Source: Terriglobia bacterium
Lineage (GTDB): Bacteria; Acidobacteriota; Terriglobia; Versatilivoradales; Versatilivoraceae
Length of the DNA: 64,000 nt
NCBI GenBank assembly: GCA_022452285.1
Contig: JAKUNG010000010.1
Span: 1-64,000 of the forward strand
Direction of reading: 5' to 3'
Shown: positions 52,685-61,468 of the stretch, in pieces
Position numbering within the stretch: position 1 is the first letter of the stretch
Layout: the number at the start of each line of letters is the position of its first letter
Notes under the pieces: model-generated
Seen by the model: the letters and a program-made list of their open reading frames with translations, nothing else
Databases searched by the model: none
What the model was told of the DNA's origin: nothing
Position numbers and translations under genes: made by a program

Positions 52685-53803
52685 GTGAAAATAACCAACG
52701 TTGAAACGCTCTATGTACGTCTTCCTCAGGTTAAGGAACAGACGGATAGTGGGCAAGATGCTCTTATTGTTCGCATTGAAACTGATGCTGGATTATATGG
52801 AATTGGCGAAGTAGATTCTTCACCCATGGCAGTTAAAGGGCTCATTGAAGGTCCTTATTGTCATCCACTAAGCAGTGGGTTGCGGGAACTCTTAATTGGT
52901 GAAGATCCCCTCCAGACAGAGTATCTTTGGAACAAGATGTACTACCAGAATATTTATGGAGGTAGAAGAGGTATTGCAATCCATGCCATGAGTGGCATAG
53001 ATATTGCCTTGTGGGATATTAAGGGGAAGGCGCTGGGACTACCTATTTGGAAGTTGTTAGGAGGAGGCTTTCACACAAAAATGCGTGCCTATGCTAGCTC
53101 TTTATTTGGAGAGACTCCTCATGAGACTGGTGAACGAGCCCGGCGTTTTCGGGATAATGGTTTCGATGCTGTTAAGTTTGGCTGGGCTCCAATGGGAGAG
53201 AATGCGGCTAATGATTTAGCTTTAGTACGAGAGGCTCGATCAGGTCTTGGAGAAGATGGAGACTTACTAATTGATGCAGGTTTAGCTTGGGATGCTAAGA
53301 CTGCCATTCAACGGGCAAGAGCTTTTACCGAGTTTAATATTTTCTGGCTTGAAGAACCTCTACACCCTGATGATTATGAAGGCTATTCTCGATTAACTGC
53401 AGCTACAGAGATTCCAATTGCTGCTGGAGAAGAAGAAAGTGAACATCGGTCTTTTTTAGAGCTCATGGATAAGGGGAAAATTGATATTGTACAGGTTGAC
53501 CTGACGCGCTGTGGCGGCTTTACTGAGGCAGTAAAAATAGCCAGTTTAGCTGGAGATAGAGGTTTAAGATGCGTAAATCACGGCTTCACCACCTATATTA
53601 ATGTAGCTGCTGCCTTGCATTTTTTAAATTCAATACCAAATTCTTTTATTATGGAATTTGTAGTTGAGGAAGGAACGCAGCTTCGAGAAGAAATCACCCG
53701 CCAAAAGCTGGTTGCTCAGGATGGATATCTTTCCATACCCCAGGAGCCAGGCTTGGGAATTGAGCTTGACACCAATGGGGTAGAGAAATTTCGAGTCGCT
53801 TGA
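52685..53803 (+). CDS. Enolase-superfamily (mandelate racemase-type) sugar-acid dehydratase
   Basis: This 372-residue enzyme starts at GTG 52685, with AGGAGA 4 bases upstream. The barrel domain shows Lys 164 (DAVKFGWAP), metal ligands Asp 197 (DAGLAWD), Glu 223 (WLEEPLHPDDYEGY) and Glu 249 (AAGEEES), then the Asp 272/His 299 dyad (VDLTRCGG and VNHGF). The usual KxK second lysine is replaced by Gly (KFG). This pattern fits the mandelate racemase subgroup, with members acting as acid-sugar dehydratases or racemases through Mg2+-bound enolates. The exact substrate is unknown. It stands alone after a 292-base gap in which I see no other feature. Confidence 0.92.
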   Translation: MKITNVETLYVRLPQVKEQTDSGQDALIVRIETDAGLYGIGEVDSSPMAVKGLIEGPYCHPLSSGLRELLIGEDPLQTEYLWNKMYYQNIYGGRRGIAIHAMSGIDIALWDIKGKALGLPIWKLLGGGFHTKMRAYASSLFGETPHETGERARRFRDNGFDAVKFGWAPMGENAANDLALVREARSGLGEDGDLLIDAGLAWDAKTAIQRARAFTEFNIFWLEEPLHPDDYEGYSRLTAATEIPIAAGEEESEHRSFLELMDKGKIDIVQVDLTRCGGFTEAVKIASLAGDRGLRCVNHGFTTYINVAAALHFLNSIPNSFIMEFVVEEGTQLREEITRQKLVAQDGYLSIPQEPGLGIELDTNGVEKFRVA

Positions 53804-53827
53804 TCAAGTGAAGAAATAAAACTTTTT

Positions 53828-53860
53828 TTGGCAACAATGGTTACCAATTTAATTGAAAAA
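53828..53860. terminator. Possible terminator after the enolase-superfamily gene
   Basis: TTGGCAAC (53828-53835) and GTTACCAA (53840-53847) form an 8-bp stem with one C/A mismatch and a 4-base loop; TTTAATTGAAAAATTTTTTT follows closely. It lies between the convergent enolase-superfamily and HU genes, but the stem is weak. Confidence 0.35.
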
Positions 53861-53905
53861 TTTTTTTGAACAAAACGAATATCTAAATATAATCTATCTG
53901 TTATT

Positions 53906-54193
53906 TTAAGTTAGCAGAGTATCCTTGACGGACTTTGCAACTCTAAATTTGACAACTTTTTTGGCAGGAATCCGGATTGTTTCACCAGTAGCAGGATTTC
54001 GACCATTCCTTGCCTCTCGTTGCACTAGAACTAAGCGTCCGATACCTGAAAGAACAAATAATCCGTTGTTCTTGGTTTCTTCGATAGCAATGCTGGCATA
54101 GCTCTCAAGAAAGGATTTTGCAATCTTATTGTTAGTGCCAGTAGCTTCTGCAAGCTTCTTAACCAGTTGTGACTGCGTCATTTTAGTCGCCAT
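53906..54193 (-). CDS. HU/IHF-family DNA-binding protein
   Basis: From ATG 54193 the protein has 95 residues, the normal HU size; AGGGGAAAT lies just upstream, whereas the longer frame from 54223 adds 10 residues with no ribosome site. Recognisable parts are MTQSQLVKKLAEATG, AIEETKNNGLFVLSGIGRL, and the DNA-binding arm VQREARNGRNPATGETIRIP, followed by AKKVVKFRVAKSVKDTLL. The RNP motif in the arm with its Pro is conserved. HU proteins bend and compact DNA as dimers. A candidate promoter lies at 54266-54291. Whether this is the sole HU of the organism cannot be seen. Confidence 0.95.
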   Translation of the reverse strand: MATKMTQSQLVKKLAEATGTNNKIAKSFLESYASIAIEETKNNGLFVLSGIGRLVLVQREARNGRNPATGETIRIPAKKVVKFRVAKSVKDTLLT

Positions 54194-54265
54194 ATTTCCC
54201 CTTGAAGTTTTCGATAAAATCAAAAATTATATTGTGTAATGCTAAATTAATTAATCTAGGAAACT

Positions 54266-54291
54266 ATTATAATAAATGCCTAGGGTATCAA
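54266..54291 (-). promoter_or_regulatory. Candidate promoter for the HU gene
   Basis: On the minus strand, TTGATA (54286-54291) and a perfect TATAAT (54266-54271) lie upstream of the HU start, separated by 14 bases, shorter than the normal 16-18. The -10 sits about 73 bases before ATG 54193. The spacing lowers confidence. Confidence 0.3.
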
Positions 54292-54394
54292 CTGTAAAGC
54301 TAGAAAAATAATTCTTTTTAAAATTCAAGTTCAGTATATGATTTTTGTGTTGAAATTCTAACTCAAACCTCAAAAAAATAGGCTAACCATCCAT

Positions 54395-54955
54395 TTATTT
54401 TTTGTCGGGGGAAATATTTTTCAAGGGCTGCCTAAGGTACATTTTAAAATTAATTTTTGAAGATTTTCCTGATTCATCTCTGTATTGAAGGTTTAAAATG
54501 ATTTCTGAATTATCAGAGGTTATTGCTCTATAAGCTCTTAGGGTGGCTCTCCAGTCAAATTTGGGGATGTACGGATCTTGTTTTTCATCCTCTATATTTT
54601 GTTCTTCTAAGGATTTTGAAGATGTTAGCAATAAAGTTCCTATTAGGGGTATAGTCTGATGGGCGTTGTTTAGGTTTTCTGCATTAGATAGTTTGTATCC
54701 AGGAACCTTTGCAATTACATTTTCTCCTTCAAGGAAAAAGAGAGAAATCTTTTCAGGTTTCAGCCAGATCTGAACATCGAACTTACCGCTTTTTACCAGT
54801 GTGCCGTTACTTGTTAACAAGTCGATGGGTAGGCGGATTTCTCCGTTGTAGGTTTGTACTTCTGTAGAATATCCTTTTCCTAACAATAAGAGTGTAAACA
54901 TTACTAAAAGAATACTTGTTAGGCCCATTGTTTTTTTAACTTGCCATTGATCCAT
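54395..54955 (-). CDS. Exported protein of unknown function
   Basis: This 186-residue protein has a basic N-terminus and one hydrophobic segment (about 10-28, LTSILLVMFTLLLLGKGYS), a likely signal peptide. The mature part is mostly beta-like and charged (VQTYNGEIRLPIDLLTSNGT, FDVQIWLKPEKISLFFLEGE, FDWRATLRAYRAITSDNSE). I do not recognise a family. It has no Cys in the mature part and no second membrane helix. It lies downstream of the DUF1501 module 4 genes on the same strand (83 bases after the DUF1501 stop), so it may be a third member of that operon. No ribosome site is clear before the ATG. Confidence 0.65.
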   Translation of the reverse strand: MDQWQVKKTMGLTSILLVMFTLLLLGKGYSTEVQTYNGEIRLPIDLLTSNGTLVKSGKFDVQIWLKPEKISLFFLEGENVIAKVPGYKLSNAENLNNAHQTIPLIGTLLLTSSKSLEEQNIEDEKQDPYIPKFDWRATLRAYRAITSDNSEIILNLQYRDESGKSSKINFKMYLRQPLKNISPDKK

Positions 54956-55038
54956 AAAAACAGATTAAAAGTATTTTTACTGAAATTAAATTGTCTAAAG
55001 GGGTGCTAGAAACTTGATACGATAATTCACTCTCAGAC

Positions 55039-56493
55039 TTATGCTCTTATTAATCTCTCTGCTAGATTGTTGTTGCCTCCAACATCGGTTAGTCGGCGAT
55101 CACGGCCTTGATAGAAGTAGGTTAATTTTTCGTGGTCAAGACCAAGTAGTGTCAACATTGTGGCATGTAAATCATGAGCATGGACTTTATCCTCAACAGA
55201 ATGGAAACCTATATCATCAGTGGATCCAATTACTTTGCCCCCTTGAATTCCACCACCAGCCATCCAAGCTGAGAATCCATAGGGATGATGATCTCGTCCT
55301 CGAACTCCTTGTACCATAGGTGTACGTCCAAACTCACCGACACTAACTACTAGAGTACTTTCTAACAGTCCACGTTGTTTTAGGTCTGACAACAATGCAG
55401 CTATAGGTTTGTCAACCTTAGCTCCATTTGTTCTATGGTTGGTTTCACACTCAGCGTGTCCATCCCAGTCAGTGCTAATCAACTGGACAAACCGCACTCC
55501 ACGTTCAACCATCCGACGACCTAGTAGGCACATTCGCCCGAATTCATCGGTAGGGTTTTCACCAATGCCATAGGAACGTCGAACATGTCTAGGTTCCCGA
55601 GAAATATCCATGAGTTCTGGGGCAGCAGTCTGCATTCGAAAAGCCAATTCATAATTGGAGATCCTTGCTGCAAGTCGAGTGTCATCTTGGCGAGTATCCA
55701 TATGTCTTTGATTCCATTGATTAACTTGATTAAGAAGAACACGCTGATCATTTTGGTCGATTTGCACAGGCGGACTGAGATTCATGATAGGAGATCCTTC
55801 ACTGCGGAGTAGGGTTCCTTGATAAATTGCAGGCAGGAATCCCGAACGAAAGGATTTTCTACTGCGTGTACCTACTATTCCTTCAGTCATTGCCATGAAA
55901 GCTGGCAAGTTATCTGTTTCACTGCCTAATCCGTAAAGTACCCATGAACCTATGCTGGGATGACCATTTAGATTAGAACCAGAGTACATCATGTTTAATG
56001 CAGGTCCATGAATGAAAAGATCATGATAGCAGGAACGAATCACAGCTAGATCATCAGCATGGTTGCCAAGCTTATGGAAGAGTTCAGAAATTGCCAAACC
56101 AGATTTTCCATATCTACTAAAACTAAACGGTGATTGCATTAGTTTAGCTCTATTGGCTTGAATATTTTGTAAGTTTATCCCTTTTTCGAGGTGCATACTT
56201 GGAGGTAGAGGATGCCCATCATATTTTGCCAACATAGGCTTTGGATCAAAGGTGTCTACTTGACTAGGTCCTCCCTGCATGAACAAGTAAATAATACTTT
56301 TTGCCTTGGCTGGAAAATGGGAAACTTTAGCTGTTAAGGGGTTTAAAGAGGCAATACTCCTTTTCTGCGCAAAGATTTTGTCTTTGTCTAGCAAATGGGC
56401 TAATGCCATTGCTCCTAGTCCAAAACCGGATTTTTCTAGGAATTCACGGCGAGAGTGAACCTCAATATGATTATTACAACCCGTGAATGACAA
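55039..56493 (-). CDS. DUF1501 Tat-exported protein (module 4)
   Basis: This 484-residue protein starts at TTG 56493; GGAGG sits 6 bases upstream, so the TTG is well supported. The Tat signal has RR at 15-16 (SRREFLEKSGFGLG). The DUF1501 motifs are MQGGPSQVDTFDPKP, DWDGHAECETNHR, VGEFGRTP, GRDHHPYGFSAW and LTLLGLDHEKLTY, ending GRDRRLTDVGG. The Trp/Gly before EFGRTP in other members is replaced by SV, otherwise the pattern is complete. The gene is 96 bases after its DUF1549 partner. The reaction is unknown. Confidence 0.92.
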   Translation of the reverse strand: MSFTGCNNHIEVHSRREFLEKSGFGLGAMALAHLLDKDKIFAQKRSIASLNPLTAKVSHFPAKAKSIIYLFMQGGPSQVDTFDPKPMLAKYDGHPLPPSMHLEKGINLQNIQANRAKLMQSPFSFSRYGKSGLAISELFHKLGNHADDLAVIRSCYHDLFIHGPALNMMYSGSNLNGHPSIGSWVLYGLGSETDNLPAFMAMTEGIVGTRSRKSFRSGFLPAIYQGTLLRSEGSPIMNLSPPVQIDQNDQRVLLNQVNQWNQRHMDTRQDDTRLAARISNYELAFRMQTAAPELMDISREPRHVRRSYGIGENPTDEFGRMCLLGRRMVERGVRFVQLISTDWDGHAECETNHRTNGAKVDKPIAALLSDLKQRGLLESTLVVSVGEFGRTPMVQGVRGRDHHPYGFSAWMAGGGIQGGKVIGSTDDIGFHSVEDKVHAHDLHATMLTLLGLDHEKLTYFYQGRDRRLTDVGGNNNLAERLIRA

Positions 56494-56589
56494 ATGTAAC
56501 CTCCTAAGGTGCTAACTTATTTTCTTTATTACGATTTGTGATTTTAATATAAGTTCTGGCGTTACACCATCCCAGATCAGCACTATTTA

Positions 56590-59241
56590 CTAGTCAACAT
56601 ACATGAATTCACTCAAATTAAAAAGTGATAGGCAAAACTTGGTCAAAGCTACGGCTTTAGAGAGAGGGATACTATTATTAGCAGACGCTAGGTCTAACCA
56701 GTTTTCAGCTTTAATTTCTTTTTTTTCAAAAGCCTGTAATAGAAGAAGTGACTCGTTTTTTTCCTGTTTTGTAGGAAGACGTCCTAAAGCTAGATACCAG
56801 CCCTTTTCAATCCATTTAGAAGGAGTGTTATTACCTTTTAATAAACGTTTAGCAAACTCTTGAGCTTGATTTAAAGATTGTTGATGGTTCATGAACCAAA
56901 GAACCTGAGGTGTTACTGTTGTGACTTCACGTTTAGGACAACTAACTGAATTGTCTGGGTTGTCGAAAGCTTCGAACATAGGATAAGTGAAATTTCTTCT
57001 AACAAGAATATAGATTCCCCGACGTCGGTGGTCAGCTAGATCAGAAGATACATGCCATTTATATGGGCCATTTCCACTTAAAGCAGAAAATTCGTCGGGA
57101 GATAGAGGGGGCGTAACTGCTCGACCACCCATATTCAGATTCAATGTCCCAGCAACCGAATGCATACTATCCCAAAGGGCTTCTCCTTCTAGTCTTCTTC
57201 TGTTCATTCGCCACAAATAACGATTTTCAGGATCTATTTTGGCATAAAGTGGTTCAAAGACCTGGCTGGACATCTGATAGGTATTAGATAACATGATCAT
57301 GCGATGCATCGATTTGATGCTCCATCCACTTGATACAAATTCTGTAGCCAACCAGTTGAGAAGTTTTTCATGAGAGGGGCGCTCCCCTTTGCGACCAAAG
57401 TCATTTGGAGTCCCAACAATACCTCTGCCAAAATGCCAGAGCCAAATTCGATTTATCATTACTCTGGATGTTAGAGGATGGTCCGTTCGACTTAACCAGA
57501 GTGCTAATCTCTTGCGACTGCGACGGTGTGAGGATTTAGGCAGAATCTCATTTAATTCAATATCTTGAGCTAAAGCTTTGGGCAGGGATGGGTGGACGAG
57601 TTGATTTTGTTTTCCTAAATCGCCTCGATTAAGAACGTAAATTTTAGGTATCAGTTCAGGGTCAATATGTCCTAAAACAGATGCTGTCCGGACTTCCATT
57701 ATTCCATCAAAATTTTTCCCCTGGGCATCTTTTTCAGGGATTTCAAGAATAGCTTTGCCCAAGGCTACTAAAAGCTTCTGCTTTTCTCTTTTTTCCTCAA
57801 TAGAAAGTTCTTTGTTAAATTTTTCTTGTCCTTCAGGAGTTTTAGCCAGAATTGAGTCAATGAGTATTTTTAAAGGTTTAGCCAAAGCTTGCTGGGAAGG
57901 TGTTTGTTTTTCCTCAGGAATCTCATAAGCCGTAACAACATCAAAAGGAAATTCTTTTTTCTTTAATTTAATAATTCTTTCTTGAGCTTTCTTTTCAAAA
58001 GCCCTAAAAGATTTTCTTACTTCATCAGCAGCAATAACCAAAGGGTAAAATTGTTTATGATCAGCTATAGCCATACCAGCCGAAAGAGGGGTTAATACTT
58101 CCTTGCTCTCTGCAAAAATAGCTTGCAGGCTATAGTAGTCTCTCTGTGAAAGAGGATCAAATTTATGATCATGACATCGAGCACAGCCCATTGTAAGACC
58201 CATGAAAGCGGCTCCCGTTATATCTACCGCATCAGTGAGCTTTTCATTTAACAATTTTTCGCTATCCATATTACTTTCATGAACTTCAGGTCCGAGAGTA
58301 TAAAGCCCAGTACCAATTTTTGCCTCTAGATGTTCTAGTTTTTTTTGTGAAAGGGTATAAATATTTTCAAGATCTAAGTTGTCTGGCCACAGTTCGTCAC
58401 CTGCAATCTGTTCCTGTAAAAAACGATCATATGGTTTATCATCGTTAAAGGATTTCACAACATAATCACGATACCGCCAGGCATTTCTAAAATACATGTC
58501 GGTTTCAAAACCTCCAGTGTCAGCATAGCGAACCACATCCAACCAATGTCGACCCCAACGTTCTCCGTAATGAGGGGATTTTAGTAGCTTATCAATTAAT
58601 CGGGAGAAAGCATGGGGGGATGTATCCAACAAAAATTGCTCTACTTGTTCTGGTGTTGGAGGTAAGCCTAATAAGTCAAAATAAGCTCGTCGAACCAAAG
58701 TTTGTTTATTAGCTGGAGGAGCAGGTGTCAATTTTTTTTCTGTGAGTCTGGCTAAGACAAAAGCGTCGATAGGATTTTTTATCCAACTAGAATTATTAAC
58801 ATTTGGGACTTTTGGACGTAACGGCTTACGAAACGCCCACCAAAGTTTTTCTTTTTTTGCTAGAGAGGGTTCTTTCCAAGAAGACTCTTCATCAATCCAG
58901 AGGCGTATTGTCTCAATCTCATTTGGTGAAAGTAATTGATTGTTAGGAGGCATCTTGAGTTTTCCAACCCCAGTGAGGACTTGGAAAAGGAGGCTTTCAG
59001 AGCTTTTACCAGGAATAACTGCAGGACCGCGCAATCCTCCCTTCAGTAGGGTTTGTGATTCTCTAAGATCTAAGCCAGAACTTTGGTTAGATCCATGGCA
59101 CATCGAGCAATGTTTAACCAATATTGATTTAGCTTCGACTGCTGTTTGACTTTGCCCTTCTGCAGTTATCTCAATCACTAATGTTAAGAAGGAAATAAGG
59201 AATATAAACTTGAAAATAGTCAAATGTCTCATTGAGTTCAT
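56590..59241 (-). CDS. PSCyt1-DUF1549-DUF1553 heme protein (module 4, shortest form)
   Basis: From ATG 59241 the product has 883 residues; TTG 59250 and ATG 59232 are alternatives, and none has a clear ribosome site. A signal segment (about 7-25) is followed by the cytochrome motif HCSMCHGS (about C45, C48, H49), with LRESQTLLKGGLRGPAV and MPP after it. DUF1549 follows (about 150-360; CARCHDHKFDP near 355), then a compact linker, then DUF1553 (about 575-860; HPLTSRVMINRIWLWHFGRG), ending SEFMYVD. It is the leanest of the four in the window, with no LamG, discoidin or PA14-like insert, and may represent the core fold of the family. Confidence 0.9.
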   Translation of the reverse strand: MNSMRHLTIFKFIFLISFLTLVIEITAEGQSQTAVEAKSILVKHCSMCHGSNQSSGLDLRESQTLLKGGLRGPAVIPGKSSESLLFQVLTGVGKLKMPPNNQLLSPNEIETIRLWIDEESSWKEPSLAKKEKLWWAFRKPLRPKVPNVNNSSWIKNPIDAFVLARLTEKKLTPAPPANKQTLVRRAYFDLLGLPPTPEQVEQFLLDTSPHAFSRLIDKLLKSPHYGERWGRHWLDVVRYADTGGFETDMYFRNAWRYRDYVVKSFNDDKPYDRFLQEQIAGDELWPDNLDLENIYTLSQKKLEHLEAKIGTGLYTLGPEVHESNMDSEKLLNEKLTDAVDITGAAFMGLTMGCARCHDHKFDPLSQRDYYSLQAIFAESKEVLTPLSAGMAIADHKQFYPLVIAADEVRKSFRAFEKKAQERIIKLKKKEFPFDVVTAYEIPEEKQTPSQQALAKPLKILIDSILAKTPEGQEKFNKELSIEEKREKQKLLVALGKAILEIPEKDAQGKNFDGIMEVRTASVLGHIDPELIPKIYVLNRGDLGKQNQLVHPSLPKALAQDIELNEILPKSSHRRSRKRLALWLSRTDHPLTSRVMINRIWLWHFGRGIVGTPNDFGRKGERPSHEKLLNWLATEFVSSGWSIKSMHRMIMLSNTYQMSSQVFEPLYAKIDPENRYLWRMNRRRLEGEALWDSMHSVAGTLNLNMGGRAVTPPLSPDEFSALSGNGPYKWHVSSDLADHRRRGIYILVRRNFTYPMFEAFDNPDNSVSCPKREVTTVTPQVLWFMNHQQSLNQAQEFAKRLLKGNNTPSKWIEKGWYLALGRLPTKQEKNESLLLLQAFEKKEIKAENWLDLASANNSIPLSKAVALTKFCLSLFNLSEFMYVD

Positions 59242-59536
59242 GAAAATCAAATGGAAGCAGCACTAGATGCTATTAGTAGCGGTTTCAAGAAGTATAAAAT
59301 GATTTGGACCATTTTAAAAGTAGCTTGCCTCTAGATCTATAAAAACTATTATCTGGTTTTAAAATTCTTGATAATGATACATGAAAAGAAAATATTAGTT
59401 TTAATGTAGTCAAATTATAATTTTAATCTCCAAGAAAGTAAAAAAAAGTGTCAGACTAATATGTGAAAATTGTTCAGGGTGAAGGGTGATAAGAATCTAT
59501 CTGCAATACTTCTAATTTTTTATAGGGAGACCAACT

Positions 59537-60556
59537 ATGATTCAAGAGAACATTGATTACCGTGATTGTGATCGGCAGATCTGGGAGGAGGAATTAGCTG
59601 ACTTTGTTCCGTCCAAGATTTTTGATTCCCATATTCATTTTTTTTGGCGATCAAATATTGTTGAAGGGGTTGAGCCAATCCAAAGAGATGACAATAATTT
59701 AAATACCCTAAATCAATGGGCCAAAGTACTATATCCAGGTCGGAAAATGCAGTATCTTATTTTAGGATCTCCTTTTCCTGGAACTGATGTAGCAAGACAT
59801 ATAGAATCAGTCAGAGCTGAAATTGCAGGAGTCCCTGGTATTAGGTACAATCGTTTAGTAACACCATCATGTAAAATTGAAGATATAGAGCGAGATCTTA
59901 AAAACCCTCAATTTATAGGACTTAAGCCCTATAGAACTTATTCAGTTACTGGCGATATTGGTCAATGTCGCATCCACGAATTTCTGCCACATGAGCAAAT
60001 GGAATTTGCTAATCAACATAGCTTATGGGTTACCATGCATCTATCTCGATGGCATGGTTGTGCAGACCACCAAAATTTAAAGGATCTGGAAGAATATACC
60101 AGCAAAAGATATCCAAACATTAAATGGCTTCTGGCGCATTGTGCCCGAAGTTTTACCTATTGGCCAATTCGTCAGGCAGTTATGCGTCTGAGGGACATGC
60201 CTAACATTCATTACGATACTTCAGCAGTAACTGATGTACGTCCCTACATCACTTTGCTCACCCAAGAAAACCCACAACGGATTTTCTGGGGATCAGATGG
60301 TGTTGGAGCAGCATTTTTCCATGGTCATTATGCTGCTCTTGGTCGTGCTTGGCAGCATAACGATGCTGATCAAGGAGGTTTGGAGTTCCCTCACTGTGAT
60401 GGAAGACCCATATTAGCTGTTTATGAACAGTTAATGTCTCTAAAATTTGCTGTGGAAATAGCGGAGCTTTCAAAAGATCAAGTAGAAGGTCTTTTTTGGG
60501 GTAATGCTGCTAATGCTATGGGTATAGATAATAAAGAACTAGCAACTAACGATTAG
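59537..60556 (+). CDS. Amidohydrolase-family metal hydrolase (amidohydrolase_2 type)
   Basis: This 339-residue TIM-barrel protein has the HxH metal motif (His 32, His 34 in FDSHIHFFW), then MHLSRWHG, WLLAHCARSFTYWPI with the barrel His, and the terminal metal Asp in FWGSDGVGAAFF. This is the pattern of amidohydrolase_2 enzymes (for example uronate isomerase-like or decarboxylase-like members). GGGAG lies 9 bases before ATG. No signal peptide. It precedes the corrinoid/UroD-like genes, which are on the opposite strand and convergent, so operon membership is not implied. The substrate is unknown. Confidence 0.9.
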   Translation: MIQENIDYRDCDRQIWEEELADFVPSKIFDSHIHFFWRSNIVEGVEPIQRDDNNLNTLNQWAKVLYPGRKMQYLILGSPFPGTDVARHIESVRAEIAGVPGIRYNRLVTPSCKIEDIERDLKNPQFIGLKPYRTYSVTGDIGQCRIHEFLPHEQMEFANQHSLWVTMHLSRWHGCADHQNLKDLEEYTSKRYPNIKWLLAHCARSFTYWPIRQAVMRLRDMPNIHYDTSAVTDVRPYITLLTQENPQRIFWGSDGVGAAFFHGHYAALGRAWQHNDADQGGLEFPHCDGRPILAVYEQLMSLKFAVEIAELSKDQVEGLFWGNAANAMGIDNKELATND

Positions 60557-60643
60557 AGAACTTCCTGATGAGCAAAACATTTAAGATTTATTCGCTAGAG
60601 ATTGAGGAGAATCCATAGGTAGTTTTGTCATCTACAAGCCTAA

Positions 60644-61399
60644 TTAATTGGTCACAGGTTCTGACTGGTTTAATATTTCCAACAATTCCTTGGCTTTTTC
60701 AACACACCCGAGTGCATCTTTTCCGTAACCATCACAGCGCATTTTTAAAGCTAGGTCTTCTGTTAATGCAGCTCCCCCGGCCATGGTTTTAATCTTGTTC
60801 CGTAGGCCTACTTCTTGAAAGGCCTGATTAATTTTTTCAATATTCCTCATAGTGGTTGTTAAGAGGGCTGACATACCAACTAACTCGGCTTTATGTTCTT
60901 TGACGGCAGTAATAAATTCATCTGGTTTAGTGTCCACTCCTAGGTCGTGGACAGCAAATCCAGCGCCAGAGAGCATCATCCCACAGAGGTTTTTTCCTAT
61001 GTCATGAAGATCACCTTGGACCGTTCCCATTATCACTGTTCCGATGGGTTCAATTCCAGAAGCTGAGAGAATTGGTTCTAAATGTTTCATCCCAACTTTC
61101 ATAGCTCGGGCAGCAACTAAAACCTCTGGCACAAAGATAACATTGTCTCGAAACTTTACACCGACTATTGACATTCCAGCAATTAAACCGTCATCTAGGA
61201 TTGTATTTGCCAAGAATCCCTTATCTAGTGCTTCTTTTGTCAAACGGTCAGATTCATGATGGTTGCCAATTATTACATTGTAAGCTATGTCCTGCATCAA
61301 TCCATCTGCATTTTCCAGCACACCCCTTATTCGACTGTTTTCTTCAGGGATTGTAACCCAATTAAGTTCTTCTTCAAGGCCATCATTAAGAATTGACAT
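60644..61399 (-). CDS. Corrinoid (B12)-binding methyltransferase protein
   Basis: This 251-residue protein has the two-domain layout of MtaC/MtmC-type corrinoid proteins: a helical cap (about 35-115) and a Rossmann-like B12 domain (about 120-245). The signature DxHxxG is present (Asp 130, His 132, Gly 135 in TVQGDLHDIGKNL), where the His would be the lower cobalt ligand. SALLTTTMRNI and KTMAGGAALTEDLA are also family-typical. Such proteins carry methyl groups from a substrate-specific methyltransferase to an acceptor enzyme. The neighbouring UroD-like gene lies 69 bases upstream on the same strand, probably in one operon. The methyl donor is unknown. Confidence 0.92.
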   Translation of the reverse strand: MSILNDGLEEELNWVTIPEENSRIRGVLENADGLMQDIAYNVIIGNHHESDRLTKEALDKGFLANTILDDGLIAGMSIVGVKFRDNVIFVPEVLVAARAMKVGMKHLEPILSASGIEPIGTVIMGTVQGDLHDIGKNLCGMMLSGAGFAVHDLGVDTKPDEFITAVKEHKAELVGMSALLTTTMRNIEKINQAFQEVGLRNKIKTMAGGAALTEDLALKMRCDGYGKDALGCVEKAKELLEILNQSEPVTN

Positions 61400-61468
61400 A
61401 GATTATCTTTCGTTCCTTTTTTTTAGAAAACTAGTAGCTTATAATGCAAATAAACCCGAAATTCAATT

